From Ophiostoma sp. CBS 140.51 (Eukaryota > Ascomycota > Sordariomycetes > Ophiostomatales > Ophiostomataceae): DNA of 64,000 nucleotides. The notes under the pieces were generated by a model. The model did no database searches, had not been told where the DNA came from, and was given only the letters and a program-made list of their open reading frames with translations. Shown here piece by piece: positions 43,628 through 54,951 of this stretch. Within the stretch, counting starts at the first letter, position 1. Every line of letters starts with the position of its first letter. The translations under genes were made by a program, and so were the position numbers. Where the stretch lies: assembly GCA_029298735.1 (NCBI GenBank), contig JANSLP010000101.1, forward strand, positions 32,957 to 96,956, given 5' to 3'.

Positions 43628-44847
43628 GATTTTGTTGCCAACGACATGTACATTGTCGTCTGTCTCTCTAATGCCACTGTCCACGTTCTGTCGAGCGCGA
43701 CGGGGACTTTGCTGTAAGAAACGCCCTTTGTGCATTCGGCCGGCTATGTTTCTCGGTCGATTCTCGACGGCGACACGATCATCTTGTGTTCGCCAGGCGA
43801 CGTGAATCTTACCGTTTACAGCATTCCACAACAGTAAGTTTTTCGTATTTCTTGTGGAGGCTCGAGTCCATGTCAGCGTCTAACAGAGACGGTGTAGAGC
43901 CGTTGCCTGTACCTTGAGCTGTCCGGACCCAAAGCCCATTTTCCTCCCGACGCCATTTCACGTCACCAAAGAAGACTGCATCATCGCCGCAGTCCATCTC
44001 GACGGATTCCTCTGCGTGTGGGACGTGCGGGCGCGTGCGCATCTGTACATGGGCGAAGCTGCACAGCGATGTTGCCTTTTCCCGCACCGTAGTCGGCAGG
44101 ACGCTCGTCACGTCGTCGCCCGACGGGACGATGGTGGCCAGCAACTGGGAGACGGGGGCGGTGCTGTGGAAAAAGACGTTTGGCGAAGCATACAACACGC
44201 GCAGAAAGGGCAAGCCGCACGGTGTTGCGGCCTATGCCCAGGCGGTGTGCGATGGCAAGATTGCTGTCGGGACCACGGACGGGCGGCTGTTTGTCATTGA
44301 CCTGGAGACGGGGTAAGTTGATTTTGATGATGCGTAGCGAATATAAGAAACAATAACGCTCATGCTAACAATAGCTGTCCATAGACGCCAGCTAATAGAA
44401 TGGCAAGCCACGGAGAGCATGACGCAGCATTTGCTTGTTCAAGGCAAGCGGCTGGTCCAGCTGTCCTGGGGCGAGATGAAAATCTGGTCGCTCTCCGACT
44501 ATAGCCTCGTGCACACGGTGCGCATGTTCGACCGCGTGGCGACATCTGTGACCCTGAGTAGTCAGTCGGTGATCTGCTGCGGCCGGGACGCGTCAGAGGA
44601 CGGCGACTTGTGCGGGTTGGACGTGAGCATCAAAGGCTGGACGTTTAGCGTAGAACAGGCAACAGACAGCAGGCGCCCAGACACGCCAGAGACCGACACC
44701 GACCGATCCAAAGGACGCGGCATGGATGTCTTCAACATAGGTACGCCGCTGAGAAACGCAGGAGACCTCCAGGTCCTGAGCGACGACCGCCCCGTTCTCA
44801 ACGTCCTGCGAGGAAGTGTATGGTCGGTTGAGATATGGCAGTTGTGA
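43628..44847 (+). pseudogene. Beta-propeller (WD40/PQQ-like) repeat protein, pseudogene
   Basis: Blade-like repeats are visible: YIVVCLSNATVHVLSSATGTLL, FLCVWDVRAR, MVASNWETGAVLWKKTFG, IAVGTTDGRLFVIDLETG, LSWGEMKIWSLSDY. Frames break: a TAA at 43715-43717 interrupts the first blade (CAA to TAA would be a C-to-T change in a CA context), an in-frame TAG lies just before the segment, and the frame shifts near 44050. Two introns can still be recognised (from 43834, GTAAGT; and from about 44314, GTAAGT to a CATAG acceptor). The end at 44847 is intact. Such propellers serve as scaffolds in many complexes, so no function is assigned. Confidence 0.7.
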
Positions 44848-45844
44848 CAGGTCTATAGGGGGAGCAGGGAAATAAAAAGGAGACAGAGAATCAAGAAGGA
44901 TTCAGTCCATGGTCAGAGTAGCATGGTTGAAAGAGACGAGGAACGCGTCGGCCTATATGCAAATCTCCTGATCGAACGAAACAAGAGAGACCTCGCACCA
45001 CTGTGGCACTGTGGCACTGATCAGTTCCGGCGAGTGATATTTCTCAACCGAGATATCCGCTGCCAGGAACACCTCGAAAACAGCTGAAAAGAGTATGCTT
45101 TGCGTTGTTTTGGTTCTTTGCACCTGCCGGCTTCACTGTCCGTGGCTGTTGGCTGTTGACCGGCTGCGGCCCTTGGCCGGCCGTTTTGGCATTGCCGTTC
45201 GTATTCTATAAGAATCAAATCAAATCCCGTCAAGTCTATAGTTATTATACTTCAGCTTAAGTCCAGAGACTTTTAGGAAATTGTCGCTGTAAAAGGAATC
45301 ATTTCGCGCGTTGTGTTGGTCCGTTAGGACATTCTACAGCTGCGACACCGTTTTATACCACATAGGACCTCAAGCAAACAAGCAGAAGGACTCAAGACAG
45401 GCGAGACACGACGCAGACATGGCCAGGTCTCAGTGTCTCCGTACAATGCGTCTATTTGCAGACAGTATACGGAGAACAATAACGGAAACGGCCGTCTGTT
45501 GGTCACATTAGCCTGCATATATCCCCGACGGCGAGTTCCGCGGCAGCTCATAGACAGGCATAATGTCCTGCATACAGGATCAACCAAAATTATATCAATA
45601 TAAACTTAAAAATATAGAAGAAGACAAGAAGAAAACAAAATAAAGATTGAAAATAAACACTCACCACACTGCACAAAAGCTTCGTTCCAGAGAAGACACA
45701 TAGACCATGACTGATGTATAAAGACACTCACGACCGTCTCATGGAATAAATCATGTGTTCGACAAAATCATCTCCAGCATCCTCTCCGGAATACTTTACT
45801 CTATTAGTGACACTTGTTAGTTCTCCTCTGAATTTCAAAACGAA
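44848..45844. other. Intergenic, no supported gene
   Basis: 1 kb of mixed AT-rich sequence; A-rich at 45590-45660. I see no coding, repeat or RNA signal. Confidence 0.4.
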
Positions 45845-46240
45845 CGTATACACTGACACATTTCGCCAAAGCCCTCGCTGCCCTTGTCCTCGCTGCCACC
45901 AGGGTGACGACGCTGGTCTCGCCCGACGTCCAGCGCTTTTCCAGGGACGTCAAGGCGGAAATCTATGAGCGCGACGCAACGTTAAGGGCTTCGCTCTCCG
46001 CGAGGACCATCCGAACCCCGACATGGTTGTCCGCGAAGTCGAGGGCAACGTCCAACGCTACGTGGCCGTGCTTATGTCCCGCATCCACGTGGACTGCTAC
46101 ACGCTACTGAGACCTGCACGTCTCACACGCAGTGCCAGCTCAAGACAGCCGAGTGCCACGGGTGCCACGACCACAAGTCCGCGAGTACACGCCCAGTCCG
46201 CCGTCGTCGCCGGGCCACGGGCACGGAGGCCATAGCCGCT
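45845..46240 (+). pseudogene. GC-rich gene relic of unknown family
   Basis: A GC-rich island inside AT-rich DNA with coding-like codon use (third-position C/G). The frame begins around FAKALAALVLAATRV, shifts near 45985 after EIYERDAT, continues as FALREDHPNPDMVVREVEGNVQ and then RYVAVLMSRIHVDCYT, and shifts again into a Cys/His-rich stretch (CTSHTQCQ, CHGCHDHK). No start, no consistent frame and no family recognised. The island could be a fragment of a duplicated or transferred gene. Confidence 0.4.
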
Positions 46241-46621
46241 AACGGAGGGAAACGACCGGGACGTACTAGTTGACAGTCTGAGAAAACTAAATTATTTGTC
46301 ACGGTCGGTGACTGATAGATAGCCTTGTCCTCTTGTACTTTTCTTTCAACTGAATGAGAAGCAGTGGTCCTAAATCAGCTGCTCATCTCCCATTTCTCTT
46401 CTCCTTGTCCACTTTATTGTTCATGTTAAACTTGAAAAAAAAAATCAATTAATTTTCACCTGAAAAACCCGCCTATATCGTAGAGCTGCTACGAAAGAAT
46501 CAGAGAACAGATGGTAAACAAAATATAAACTGGTGAGGATACATATACGTGTCGGGCTTGTTGGACTATCGACCAAACGCGTAGCTTCCCTTTGTAAAAA
46601 GAAGTTTAAATAATCCATTTC
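46241..46621. other. Intergenic, AT-rich
   Basis: 3' flank of the sugar transporter; nothing else supported. Confidence 0.4.
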
Positions 46622-48471
46622 TCATGCCTCCATCTCAAGGTGATCAACGTTGGGCAACTTGGCATTATTATCGCTGATCTCATCCATCGAGACTTCCACA
46701 GATTCGCCAAATACGAGGTTAACTTCTTCCAGTGTGAGTCCTTTTGTCTACAATTAGACTAGATTAGCGTGTGCATAATAGTACTATTTTGTTATTGTGG
46801 TTGACACTCACCTCCTTAAAGAAGAAATACACAATAGGAAGAAAGAACAAATTGCAGGCAATAAAAACCAGATTGAACTTCCACCCAATGGTCTGAAATG
46901 CAATGGGCTGCGTTTGGCTGAATGTCAGAGTGATGGAATTGGCACAGAAAAGAGCCAATGCGACGCCAACGGCACGATTTTTAGTCGGTAGAACCTCAGC
47001 CGCGTAGGCGTAAGGGGACGCCGCATAGGTGGAACCAAATGTGTAAATAAAGATCATGACAAAGGCAACACCGGCTTTGCCCCAACCTGGACAGAGGTTA
47101 GAAATGTAGAGGTAGGAATTAGGCGACAGTGACTTACGGGGGTTCCCAGTGGTAGCGTATTCACTGGACGCAGCTGAAAACACACCCAGCCACACCGAGA
47201 GGAGGATAAGGCCAGTCAAAAACAGCTTGCGACGGCCGACACGGTCAATCAAAATGAGATTTGTGCAGCCGCCCAAGGTATTAATGATGCCAAATATACC
47301 AGCCATGAGTAAAGTTTGTTCCGTGGAGAACCCAAGGCCAGAGTAGAGAACCGTCTGATACACTTGAATCGTCTGTGCACCATTCGTCTGTACTGAAACG
47401 AGTGCTGCAACGGCGATGAGCACACGACGTAGTTCCTTTTTGTTCGTGAGCATATGTGTCCAGCTAGATCGTTCACTTTCTTGCTTCTCAAAAGCGATCT
47501 GTGCTGAGATCTGCAGGTATTCTTTCTCCCAAAACGTTGGATCGTTGTGGTCGTCGTGGAGTCGTCGTAGAATGGCCTTGGCTTCGTCATGACGGCCCTT
47601 TGACACAACTGAAAATAGTCAGCATTCCACAAAGAATAAATAACTTCAAAATAAGGCGATGAAAAGTACTCACGCCACCGGGGAGAAAAGGGAATGTAGA
47701 AGCAGCCACAGATGAGGAGCAGGGCGGGCAGAATCTGGAGTGCAATGGGGAAGCGCCTAAAGAAGTTAAGGAATGTGTACATAAATCAACAAGTTAAATA
47801 AAAGAAATCTACAAACCATTGGAATATGTGATTCTTTGAAAAATAGCAGGCATAACCAACCCAAGATGCGAGGGTGCCGGCGACGTTTAGTGTGACGATC
47901 TGAACAGCCACCATGGTGCCGCGAAGTGCTGGAGGCGATATCTCGGCCTGGTACACGTTGACTGTCGTAAGCATGATGCCGGAAGCCATTCCTGCAATGA
48001 CACGACCCGCAATAAATGTAGCAATGTTTGTCGCCACGGTTTGAATGATGCCGCCAACGATTCCAACGACGGCACCAAACTGAATTGTGCGTTTTCTTCC
48101 GAATTTATCTGCTAGAAGAGAGACGAAAATGAGGCCCAAAAGAAGGCCACCAAAATATGCAGAACCAATAGCCCTGCAGGTTAGGGTTCACGTGTTAGCT
48201 GTATCGATTTGCTTCGAATTCCACTCTCGGGCAGACATTACCCTTGAATAGTAGCACTGGGGTTGAAATAAGCAAGAAACCCCGGTTGAGCAAAACTGTA
48301 CACGAGTTAGCTGAAGACCACGAGGGACACACAAAAAGAAAAAAAAATCCAAGGCCAAACGTGGAGACAGAGGAGAGCTCACGTTCCAGCAATAACTGCG
48401 GCATCATAACCGTAAAGAATACTGCCACAGCCCGCAATGGCCACACATGCCCAAGTGTATGCTTTGCCCAT
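46622..48471 (-). CDS. MFS sugar transporter (sugar porter family), seven exons
   Basis: Exons: 48471-48383, 48295-48242, 48173-47817, 47756-47674, 47608-47138, 47086-46812 and 46747-46622; 484 aa. All junctions keep frame and use GT..AG. Sugar porter motifs: GYDAAVIAG in helix 1, ADKFGRKR after helix 2, GRVIAGMASGIM in helix 4, YQAEISPPALRG, IPFSPRWLVSKGRHDEA (the PESPR motif with Phe for Glu), QTIQVYQTVLYSG and DRVGRRK in the second half, and YFFFKETKGLTLEEV at the end. Family members take up hexoses, pentoses, disaccharides or polyols by proton symport. Divergent from the SDR gene at 49096. An orphan last exon at 42821 shows that a paralogue once lay to the left. Confidence 0.9.
47087..47137 (-). 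other. Frame-preserving 51-nt intron without stop codons
   Basis: Intron 5 of the sugar transporter (GTAAGT, CTAAC, CCAG) is 17 codons long and open, so its retention would add a hydrophilic loop without truncating the protein. Confidence 0.6.
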
Positions 48472-49095
48472 ATCTTTGTTGTCGAGGCTGAAATGATTTC
48501 CTATTGGGGTTTGAATTGCTGTCTGGATTTGCGTGATCTACAAACTTCCCCGGATTGAACGGGACCCACGGGAATTTATGTACCTCAATCAACTTGCTTC
48601 TGCCACGTGCTAGACTCCGCTGTCTACCTCGGATTTTGTGTTTCACGCATCATTAATTACGATGACAAATATCGGTGTTTTTTATGAACATATTTTCTGA
48701 TCAGTGCGTGTATTGACTCTGTAACGGTAACTTCGGGCAGACTTCGGGGTTGTTAGATAATATGCAAGTGACTACGGATTCGGTACGTACCGCACATTGC
48801 CGCGGCTACTATGGTACTAAAAGAGAATAGCAACTTGAAAATGGGCTCATTGCGTACGACACGGAATGTTTTTATATGAATTTTATTGTCGATATTTCAA
48901 TAGGGAACACTGCCCAACACCGAACATAAACCGATGTGCGGAAAATAAAGCGGCTTTAAGATCTGGCTTTAAACACCCCGCATTTTGACCACCACCACTA
49001 ATAACAACAGTGGCATAAAATCATCAAGACATTTTTTCAAGACCACTCCCAGAAAAACAATTTGCAGTATTGAGGACTCTTTTCTCGAAGAAAAC
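48472..49095. promoter_or_regulatory. Divergent promoter region, sugar transporter / SDR
   Basis: 0.6 kb between divergent start codons. It contains a doubled ACTTCGGG (48730-48737 and 48741-48748) and a palindromic CCGCGG near 48800. No gene. Confidence 0.5.
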
Positions 49096-49995
49096 ATGTC
49101 TACCGATAACCAAGTGCGACGCAAACTTGAAGGCCGCGTGGCCATGGTTACTGGTTCATCATCAGGCATGGGCCGTGCCATTGCCCTAGGCCTCGCAGCC
49201 GAAGGGGCATATGTGGTGTGCTCTGACCTGAAGCAGGAACCTTCGCCCAACGGTTTTGAAGCTGACAAGCACATCCCAACACACGAAGTAATCTCGCAGA
49301 ATGGTGGACGCAGCACCTTTAAAAAATGTGATATGGGCAAGACAGAAGACATTGTCAATCTGGTGTCGTTTGCAGTTACTGTAAGTACAATAACGCTCTG
49401 ATGTTTGATTTCCATTTTGAGTGAAATAGTCTAACGTGCCGCAAATAAGACATATGGGAAGCTCAACATTGTGGTCAACAATGCCGGCCTGTGGTTGCCT
49501 CTGCGTGACTTTGCAGAAGAGACCGACGAGATGTGGGACGCCATGATGGGTATCAACGGGAAAGGAACGGCCACGTCCATGCGGCTAGCGATTCGCCAGT
49601 TTCTAAAGCAAGACATTGACGAGTCTGGCTCACGAGGGCGGATTGTGAACATATCGTCCTCGGCAGGCATCACAGCTGTTCGACGGGAAGCCACCTATGC
49701 AGCTAGCAAGGCGGCGGTGTCCATGTTGACGCGGAACGTGGCCCTCGATCATGCAAAGGACTCGATTAATGTCAATGCAGTGTGTCCCGGCGTCGTCCGC
49801 ACAGCCATGGCCAGTACAAATTTCAAGGACCCAGCAATAATTGCTGAGATGAAGAAGGGGACGCCTTGGCCTCGTTTGGGTGAGCCTTCTGATATTGCCA
49901 AAGTTGTTGTCTTTTTGTGCACGGACGACGCACAGTGGGTTACTGGCCAGAATATTGCCGTCGATGGCGGATTTACAGCTGGGATCCCGTTGTAA
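49096..49995 (+). CDS. Classical short-chain dehydrogenase/reductase (SDR)
   Basis: Two exons: 49096-49380 and 49450-49995 (69-nt intron), 276 aa, the usual length. Open frame exists upstream but 49096 is the first ATG. TGSSSGMG at about residues 18-25 is the NAD(P)-binding glycine motif. NNAG lies at 105-108. The catalytic set appears complete: N131, S165 or S166, Y178 and K182 (YAASK). The end, GQNIAVDGGFTAG, is typical. Family reactions are oxidation of secondary or aromatic alcohols, sugars, or reduction of ketones. In its setting between two sugar transporters and near a GH3 and an ALDH gene it may oxidise an alcohol released from a glycoside; that is inference. Confidence 0.9.
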
Positions 49996-50163
49996 GGCGT
50001 GCAGATGATAGGTTACAAAATGAGTTGCTCGAGTTGAAAATTTCTACTTCATATTATGCTATGTACTCTCGAGGACATTGGTTGCAAATCCAATGTCCCA
50101 CATCCCCGTATTGACTCTACACCATTATAGCTATATGTATCCCATCACAACAAAGCGCCATTC

Positions 50164-51827
50164 CTACGCTTCCCGGAACTCACGATGGTCTGCTTCTGTG
50201 ACAGAGATAACCATACCCTTGTTCTGCTTACTGTCGCTGTCCAGCTCAATGTCCTCACTGCGGAAAGATCCAAACTTGCGGAGAGGGACTACCTGGTGGA
50301 AGAGCACATCAATCTCCTCGAGAGACTTGCCCTTGCACTCAGGGATGCAAAAGTAGGTGAAGACAATGGCCAGGAACGAGAACGCACCAAAGATGAAGCC
50401 CACCTTTGAGTTGAGGTTGGCGTACGGCGCATACAGAAGGTATGGGATGGTGAAGTTGACGACAAACTGGAAGAAGACATTGACAATCGAGGCCGTACGT
50501 TGCGTGGCATCTCGGAGACGGAGAGGAGCGACTTCGGTAGTCACGACGTAGGTCAGAGGCGCCCATGCAAAGATGAAGCCACAGCCGAAAATGGTGACCA
50601 TGGAGACAATGGCCACTTTGACGCTGTATGAAGGGTCGTCGACGAGGCCCAGGCCACCCATTGTCATAATAGCGGCAAACTGGACTCCGCCGCTGATGAG
50701 AAGGAGAGGTCGGCGACCAATGCGGTCGTTGAGGTACAGACCGATGCCCATCGTGACCAGATAGCAGCTTAAGTTGACGACGGCCATGGTAAATGCGTTG
50801 ACAGTGCCCAGGCCAGCAATGAAGATGGAACTGTAGGATGACACAAAAGCCTGGCCCGTGACCTGCTGGAAGATGTTGACGCCAATAACCACGGCGGTAC
50901 GTTTGCGGTTAATCTTTGAGAACAGCTCAACCCATTTTCCCTGCTCAGGCATGCTGCGCAGGCTTGTCTGCAAGAACTCAAACTCAGCCTCGATCTCTTC
51001 GTTGGTCAGAGTGCCCTGGCGCAGCTTCTGCAGATTTTCGCGAGCCTCTTCAGTACGTTCCTTTGTGAGCAGCTAGAGTGGTGACTACAATAAAAAACCT
51101 GGTTAACATAATGTACGTGACTATGGCTGTTTTTAAACCATGACTTACCTCAGGGATGAACCAAACAACGCAGATGATGATGACGGGAACAACGAAAAAC
51201 AGGCCCATGGGAATTCTCCAGGCAGCGTTGGACGTCAATGTGCTTGTGCCACGAGCAATGCAGTTGACAATCAGACCACCAGTAACAAGACTGAATTGAT
51301 ACGAGCCAACCGTGATGCCACGAATGGGAGCCGGCATAATCTCAGACATGAAGATGGGCATGACGGACAGTTCCATACCAATGTAGATATCTATCAGGTT
51401 AGCAACAACTCGGGAGATGGGTATGGTAGAAAATGCACAACTCACAGAAAAGAATACGGCCAGTCAGAATCTGACCACGCGTCTCTGAGCTGATGACAAT
51501 CGCAGCTGAAACCAACGCCCAGCAGCTCATGGCAAAAATGCACATGCGTCTACCCCAGCGAGCGCTGACCAGACTGCCAATGATGACACCGACAGCAAAG
51601 CCAATGTAGTTCAGACTGTCGAAAAGAGACAGCCAGTATGTGAGCAGGGCATATTTCTTTGTCGTCTCGTTGTATTCACCAAACTGCTTTGCAAACGGAG
51701 TCATGGCCTGCGTCGTGCCGAATCCCTGGTTGTCGAAGCCATAGTTGAGAGTAGACAAGAAGATAACACAGAACGACTTGGCAAGGGTCGTATTGAAATG
51801 CTTCGTGATATGGGAGAATGGATGCAT
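50164..51827 (-). CDS. MFS sugar transporter (sugar porter), SPRW motif lost at a splice junction
   Basis: Exons: 51827-51446, 51390-51149 and 51072-50164, 510 aa. Motifs: YGFDNQGFGTTQ in helix 1, SARWGRRM, YIGMELSVMPIFMSEIMPAPIRG, FQQVTGQAFVSSY, DRIGRRP and PECKGKSLEEID. After WFIPE the family has SPRWLL. Here the strong acceptor GTAG at 51085 would give SPL followed by an in-frame TAG at 51075-51073. If splicing uses that TAG as the acceptor (CTCTAG), the frame stays open and only four residues (SPRW) are missing. So the gene is either an altered transporter or a fresh pseudogene. Convergent with the SDR gene. Confidence 0.75.
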
Positions 51828-52527
51828 GGCGATGGTAGCCCCGAGGAGAAGGATGTGGTGTACAAAACTACGAGAATGAAAAGAAAGGGTGGCACCAAAA
51901 AGAGGTGAGTCGACCACAGAGTTTCAGTGTTTGTTGGCAAGAAACATTCAACCAGTGTCACATCAAGCGGCGAGATGGGTAGGGTATAAATAAAAACAAC
52001 AAAGCCATGTGCTCACCACGAGACACAACACACGAGGAAGAAGATCCGGAGAAGACCACAGGAAGGAAACCGAGGCAAAGTCTTCAGGGTCAAGAGGAAA
52101 TGGTGGAGGATCGCAGGGATCAGAAGGCTGTATGCTAGCGCTTCCTTCGTTCTACTCGGAACTCCCGAGTTGCTCGGACTTGGAAATAATTTCACAGACA
52201 AGGCTATCTTGACCATGGGAACGGGCTATTATGCAAATGTTTTGTCCAAAAGGAACACTAAAATAGACCATGTGAACAGAACAATGGATGCACGATTTCG
52301 TGGCCAGGCTGGGCCTGGTGTCAACAATAGCGCAACAATGTTTTCATACCCTAGTTCTCTACCTCTTGGAGTACACGACCACAGTGCAAAGGAAGCATTG
52401 TTTATAATAAAAAGGCTGAATGGATTAGAATCCGAATAAATGAAACAGCATAATTCTATGGACTTTTTTTTACTCATTTAAATTCATGAATTTAAATTCG
52501 GATGAAAACAACAATCGCTGCATCAGT
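51828..52527. promoter_or_regulatory. Intergenic region with a 22-bp palindrome
   Basis: Upstream of the second sugar transporter, downstream of the GH3 gene. Contains a perfect 22-bp palindrome at 52476-52497 about 30 bp past the GH3 stop codon. A small open frame at 52009-52212 has no support. Confidence 0.5.
52476..52497. repeat. 22-bp perfect palindrome, AT-rich
   Basis: Starts ATTTAAATTC and is its own reverse complement around the central ATGA/TCAT step. It lies in the 3' flank of the GH3 gene, so a role in RNA 3'-end formation or simple chance are both possible. Confidence 0.85.
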
Positions 52528-54405
52528 TTATACATATATTCTGCTGTAACGAAGACCATGGCCAAAGCGGAATGTTGGGTCCTTCGTATCATACGGAACA
52601 TCTGACCGGGACGCCTCTACAGCCTTCATTGATGATGGGAGATCAAACGGCAGCTTGCCCTCAGGCGCTGCTTCGCCGAGCACCACGTCCAAAAATGCAC
52701 GTGCACTGCTCCCGTAGCTGACCATCAACGCAGCTGCAGAGGTTGCCACCTCTGGAATAATGGACGGGCGGTCCAGATACAAATCGATGATTGTTGGCAC
52801 AGCCTTGTAGATTGCCGCTTGGCGCTCCTTTTCTTCTGTAGAAAACTCCAGTGAGCCAGAGTGGAACATGCGTTCAAAGCCACGAGGACGAGCCTCAAAA
52901 GGTGCCCGTAGTCGCAAAAGTGCCAGCTCAGCCTCGTCCAGAGAACCGACCACAGTGAAGCCTCGCGCAGTAACCAGGGTTGGGTCAATGCCCTCCACGT
53001 ACACCTTTTTGCCAGATGCTTCTAGGAGAGGCAATATGTCGTCCTTGTTGGTGAGGAGCGTGAATGCCCGACGCTGGGCATCGAGGCCTTGTTTCAAAAA
53101 CTCGGCGTTGCCAACAAGAGACACCGCCGCATCAACATCGACAAACGGATTCTCAAACAAGCCGAGCACGAATTTCTCATGCAGGAGTTTGCGTACGGAT
53201 TCATCGAGGCGGCCGGTGGATAGACGTCCGTCTTCCACCAACTGGACAACCAGCTCAGGCCGAGACTCGCCCCCCATTTGATCACAGCCAGCCTCAATAA
53301 TCTTAAGCACGCGGTCGACTTCACTGAGATGCTCTACACCCCAAGCGCGAGCTGGCATATCCTGACCGGCAATCTTGCTATCCGTCACCAGGCCCCAGTC
53401 CGTGCAGACAATACCTTGAAAGCCAAGCTGATCGCGCAAGAGACCTGTGATGATGCCCTTGTTGAAGGCAAAGCCGACCTCTTCGTGCACCGTGTCGACA
53501 GGCATACCGTAATCTGTACAAAATATTAGTTATCATGTTATCAAATAAGTGCAGATTTTGTTGAGAGTTGAGAACCTACATGGCATCATCTGGCTTGCTC
53601 CTGCGGCGATGGCAGCTTTGAAGGGCCGCATATGGTAGTCGAAGTGGTTTCCAGGGTAGACTTGCTCGCGTCCATATTCAAAGTGAGGGTCTTCACCATC
53701 TTTCTGGGGTCCACCACCGGGAAAGTGTTTGGTCATCGTCGTGACAGAGGATGGGCCAAGCTCTGTGCCCTGGAAGCCACGGATGTATGCACCGACGAGC
53801 TCTGACGCAAGGCCAGCATCTTCACCCATGGTCTTTCCAATGCGTGACCACCGAGGCTCTGTGGTCAAGTCCACCTGAGGATGCAATGCCAATCGAATAC
53901 CCAGAGCCAGGTACTCTTGCCGGGCAACATTGGCAAAATCCTCGATGAGCTCGGTCGACCGCAACGCTGCAAGGCCCAGTGTTTCCGGCCACTGGGACAT
54001 GGCGCCCGCGTTGAAGCCCGTACCGGCATTGTCTGCAAAATGGTTGCGTGGATCACTGGACAATGTCACTGGAATCCCAAGTCGCGTCTTGCGCGCACAC
54101 TCCTGCAGCCGGTTGTGCCACTCGACAGTCTCGCGCACGTTCGTGATGGGGCCCAGCAAGTTGAAGTGGTTCATCAACTTGCCGCCAATAACCTCTTCTG
54201 TCGGAGGCACATTGAAATTGGGGTTGTGTTCGGATGCAAGCTGGCCACCGGGGCCCATCAGGATGATGTCCTGGAAGAGCAACCCCGCCTTCTCGCCCGT
54301 CGTCATGCGGGAGAGAAGGTCTTCAACCCGCTGCTCGACGGGAAGAGTGGCGTCCTTGTACGGCCATGATGCCGGTGAGCCGTCAGTGGTTTGCTGTGCA
54401 GTCAT
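52528..54405 (-). CDS. Glycoside hydrolase family 3 (beta-glucosidase / beta-xylosidase type)
   Basis: Two exons: 54405-53580 and 53513-52528; the 65-nt intron has a GTAGGT donor and TACAG acceptor; 603 aa. An N-terminal (beta/alpha)8 domain spans about residues 20-340 with DPRNHFADNAGTGF, EPRWSRIGKTMGEDA, KHFPGGGPQKDGEDPH and QMMPYYGMPV. The nucleophile is Asp 314 in IVCTDWGLV. A shorter C-terminal GH3 domain follows, ending RFGHGLRY; there is no fibronectin type III domain. No signal peptide is visible (start MTAQQTTDGSPASW), so an intracellular enzyme working on imported glycosides is likely. It sits beside two sugar transporters, an SDR and an ALDH. Confidence 0.9.
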
Positions 54406-54951
54406 CGTCGTTGTCGGCGTATGTTGGAGAAAGGTGTGTTTGGCGGTATGTGTTGGTTTTGTCGAAGGTTGCAAGTTGAATGCGGTGGTCTCAAACAGGG
54501 CGGTGTTAATTGAGCGCCAGCGGGGATATTACTGCACAATGATAGTGGTCTCGATAGCTGAACTTGTAATGCCGTCCAAAAGCAGAAACAATGATTCCAA
54601 ATATCTCATGATATTGAATTGCAAAATAAAAAACTACGCGTGACTGCCCCCGGCAAGTCTGACGTCAATGTCGGCCATTGGTCCATTCTCTGCAGCCGGT
54701 TAACGGCCATGGGCGATGTCGGACATCCCTTGAGATCGGAATAGCCGCCAGGATTCACTTTGGCGCCGTTCACTATTGTGCAGGGGACAGACAAAGATAA
54801 ATAGTGGCCCCCCACTGAGTCGTTAGGTCAGTCATCAATCCTGGAAATATCACGGCTCGGGTGTGAAGCCAGTAGGCAATTCCAATTGTTTATGGATGTT
54901 CGTTTCTCGTTGCTTCCTTGTCGTGTCACATACTATCTGTACAAAGCCCCG
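54406..54951. promoter_or_regulatory. Promoter of the GH3 gene / 3' flank of the Zn2Cys6 gene
   Basis: Both genes are on the minus strand. It contains an inverted CCG-N5-CGG at 54696-54706, about 290 bp upstream of the GH3 ATG, a candidate site for the adjacent regulator. No gene. Confidence 0.5.

Noticed and set aside
52009..52212. Small plus-strand ORF before the GH3 gene
   Set aside because: No conserved motif, no splice partner, Gly/Ser/Arg low complexity.
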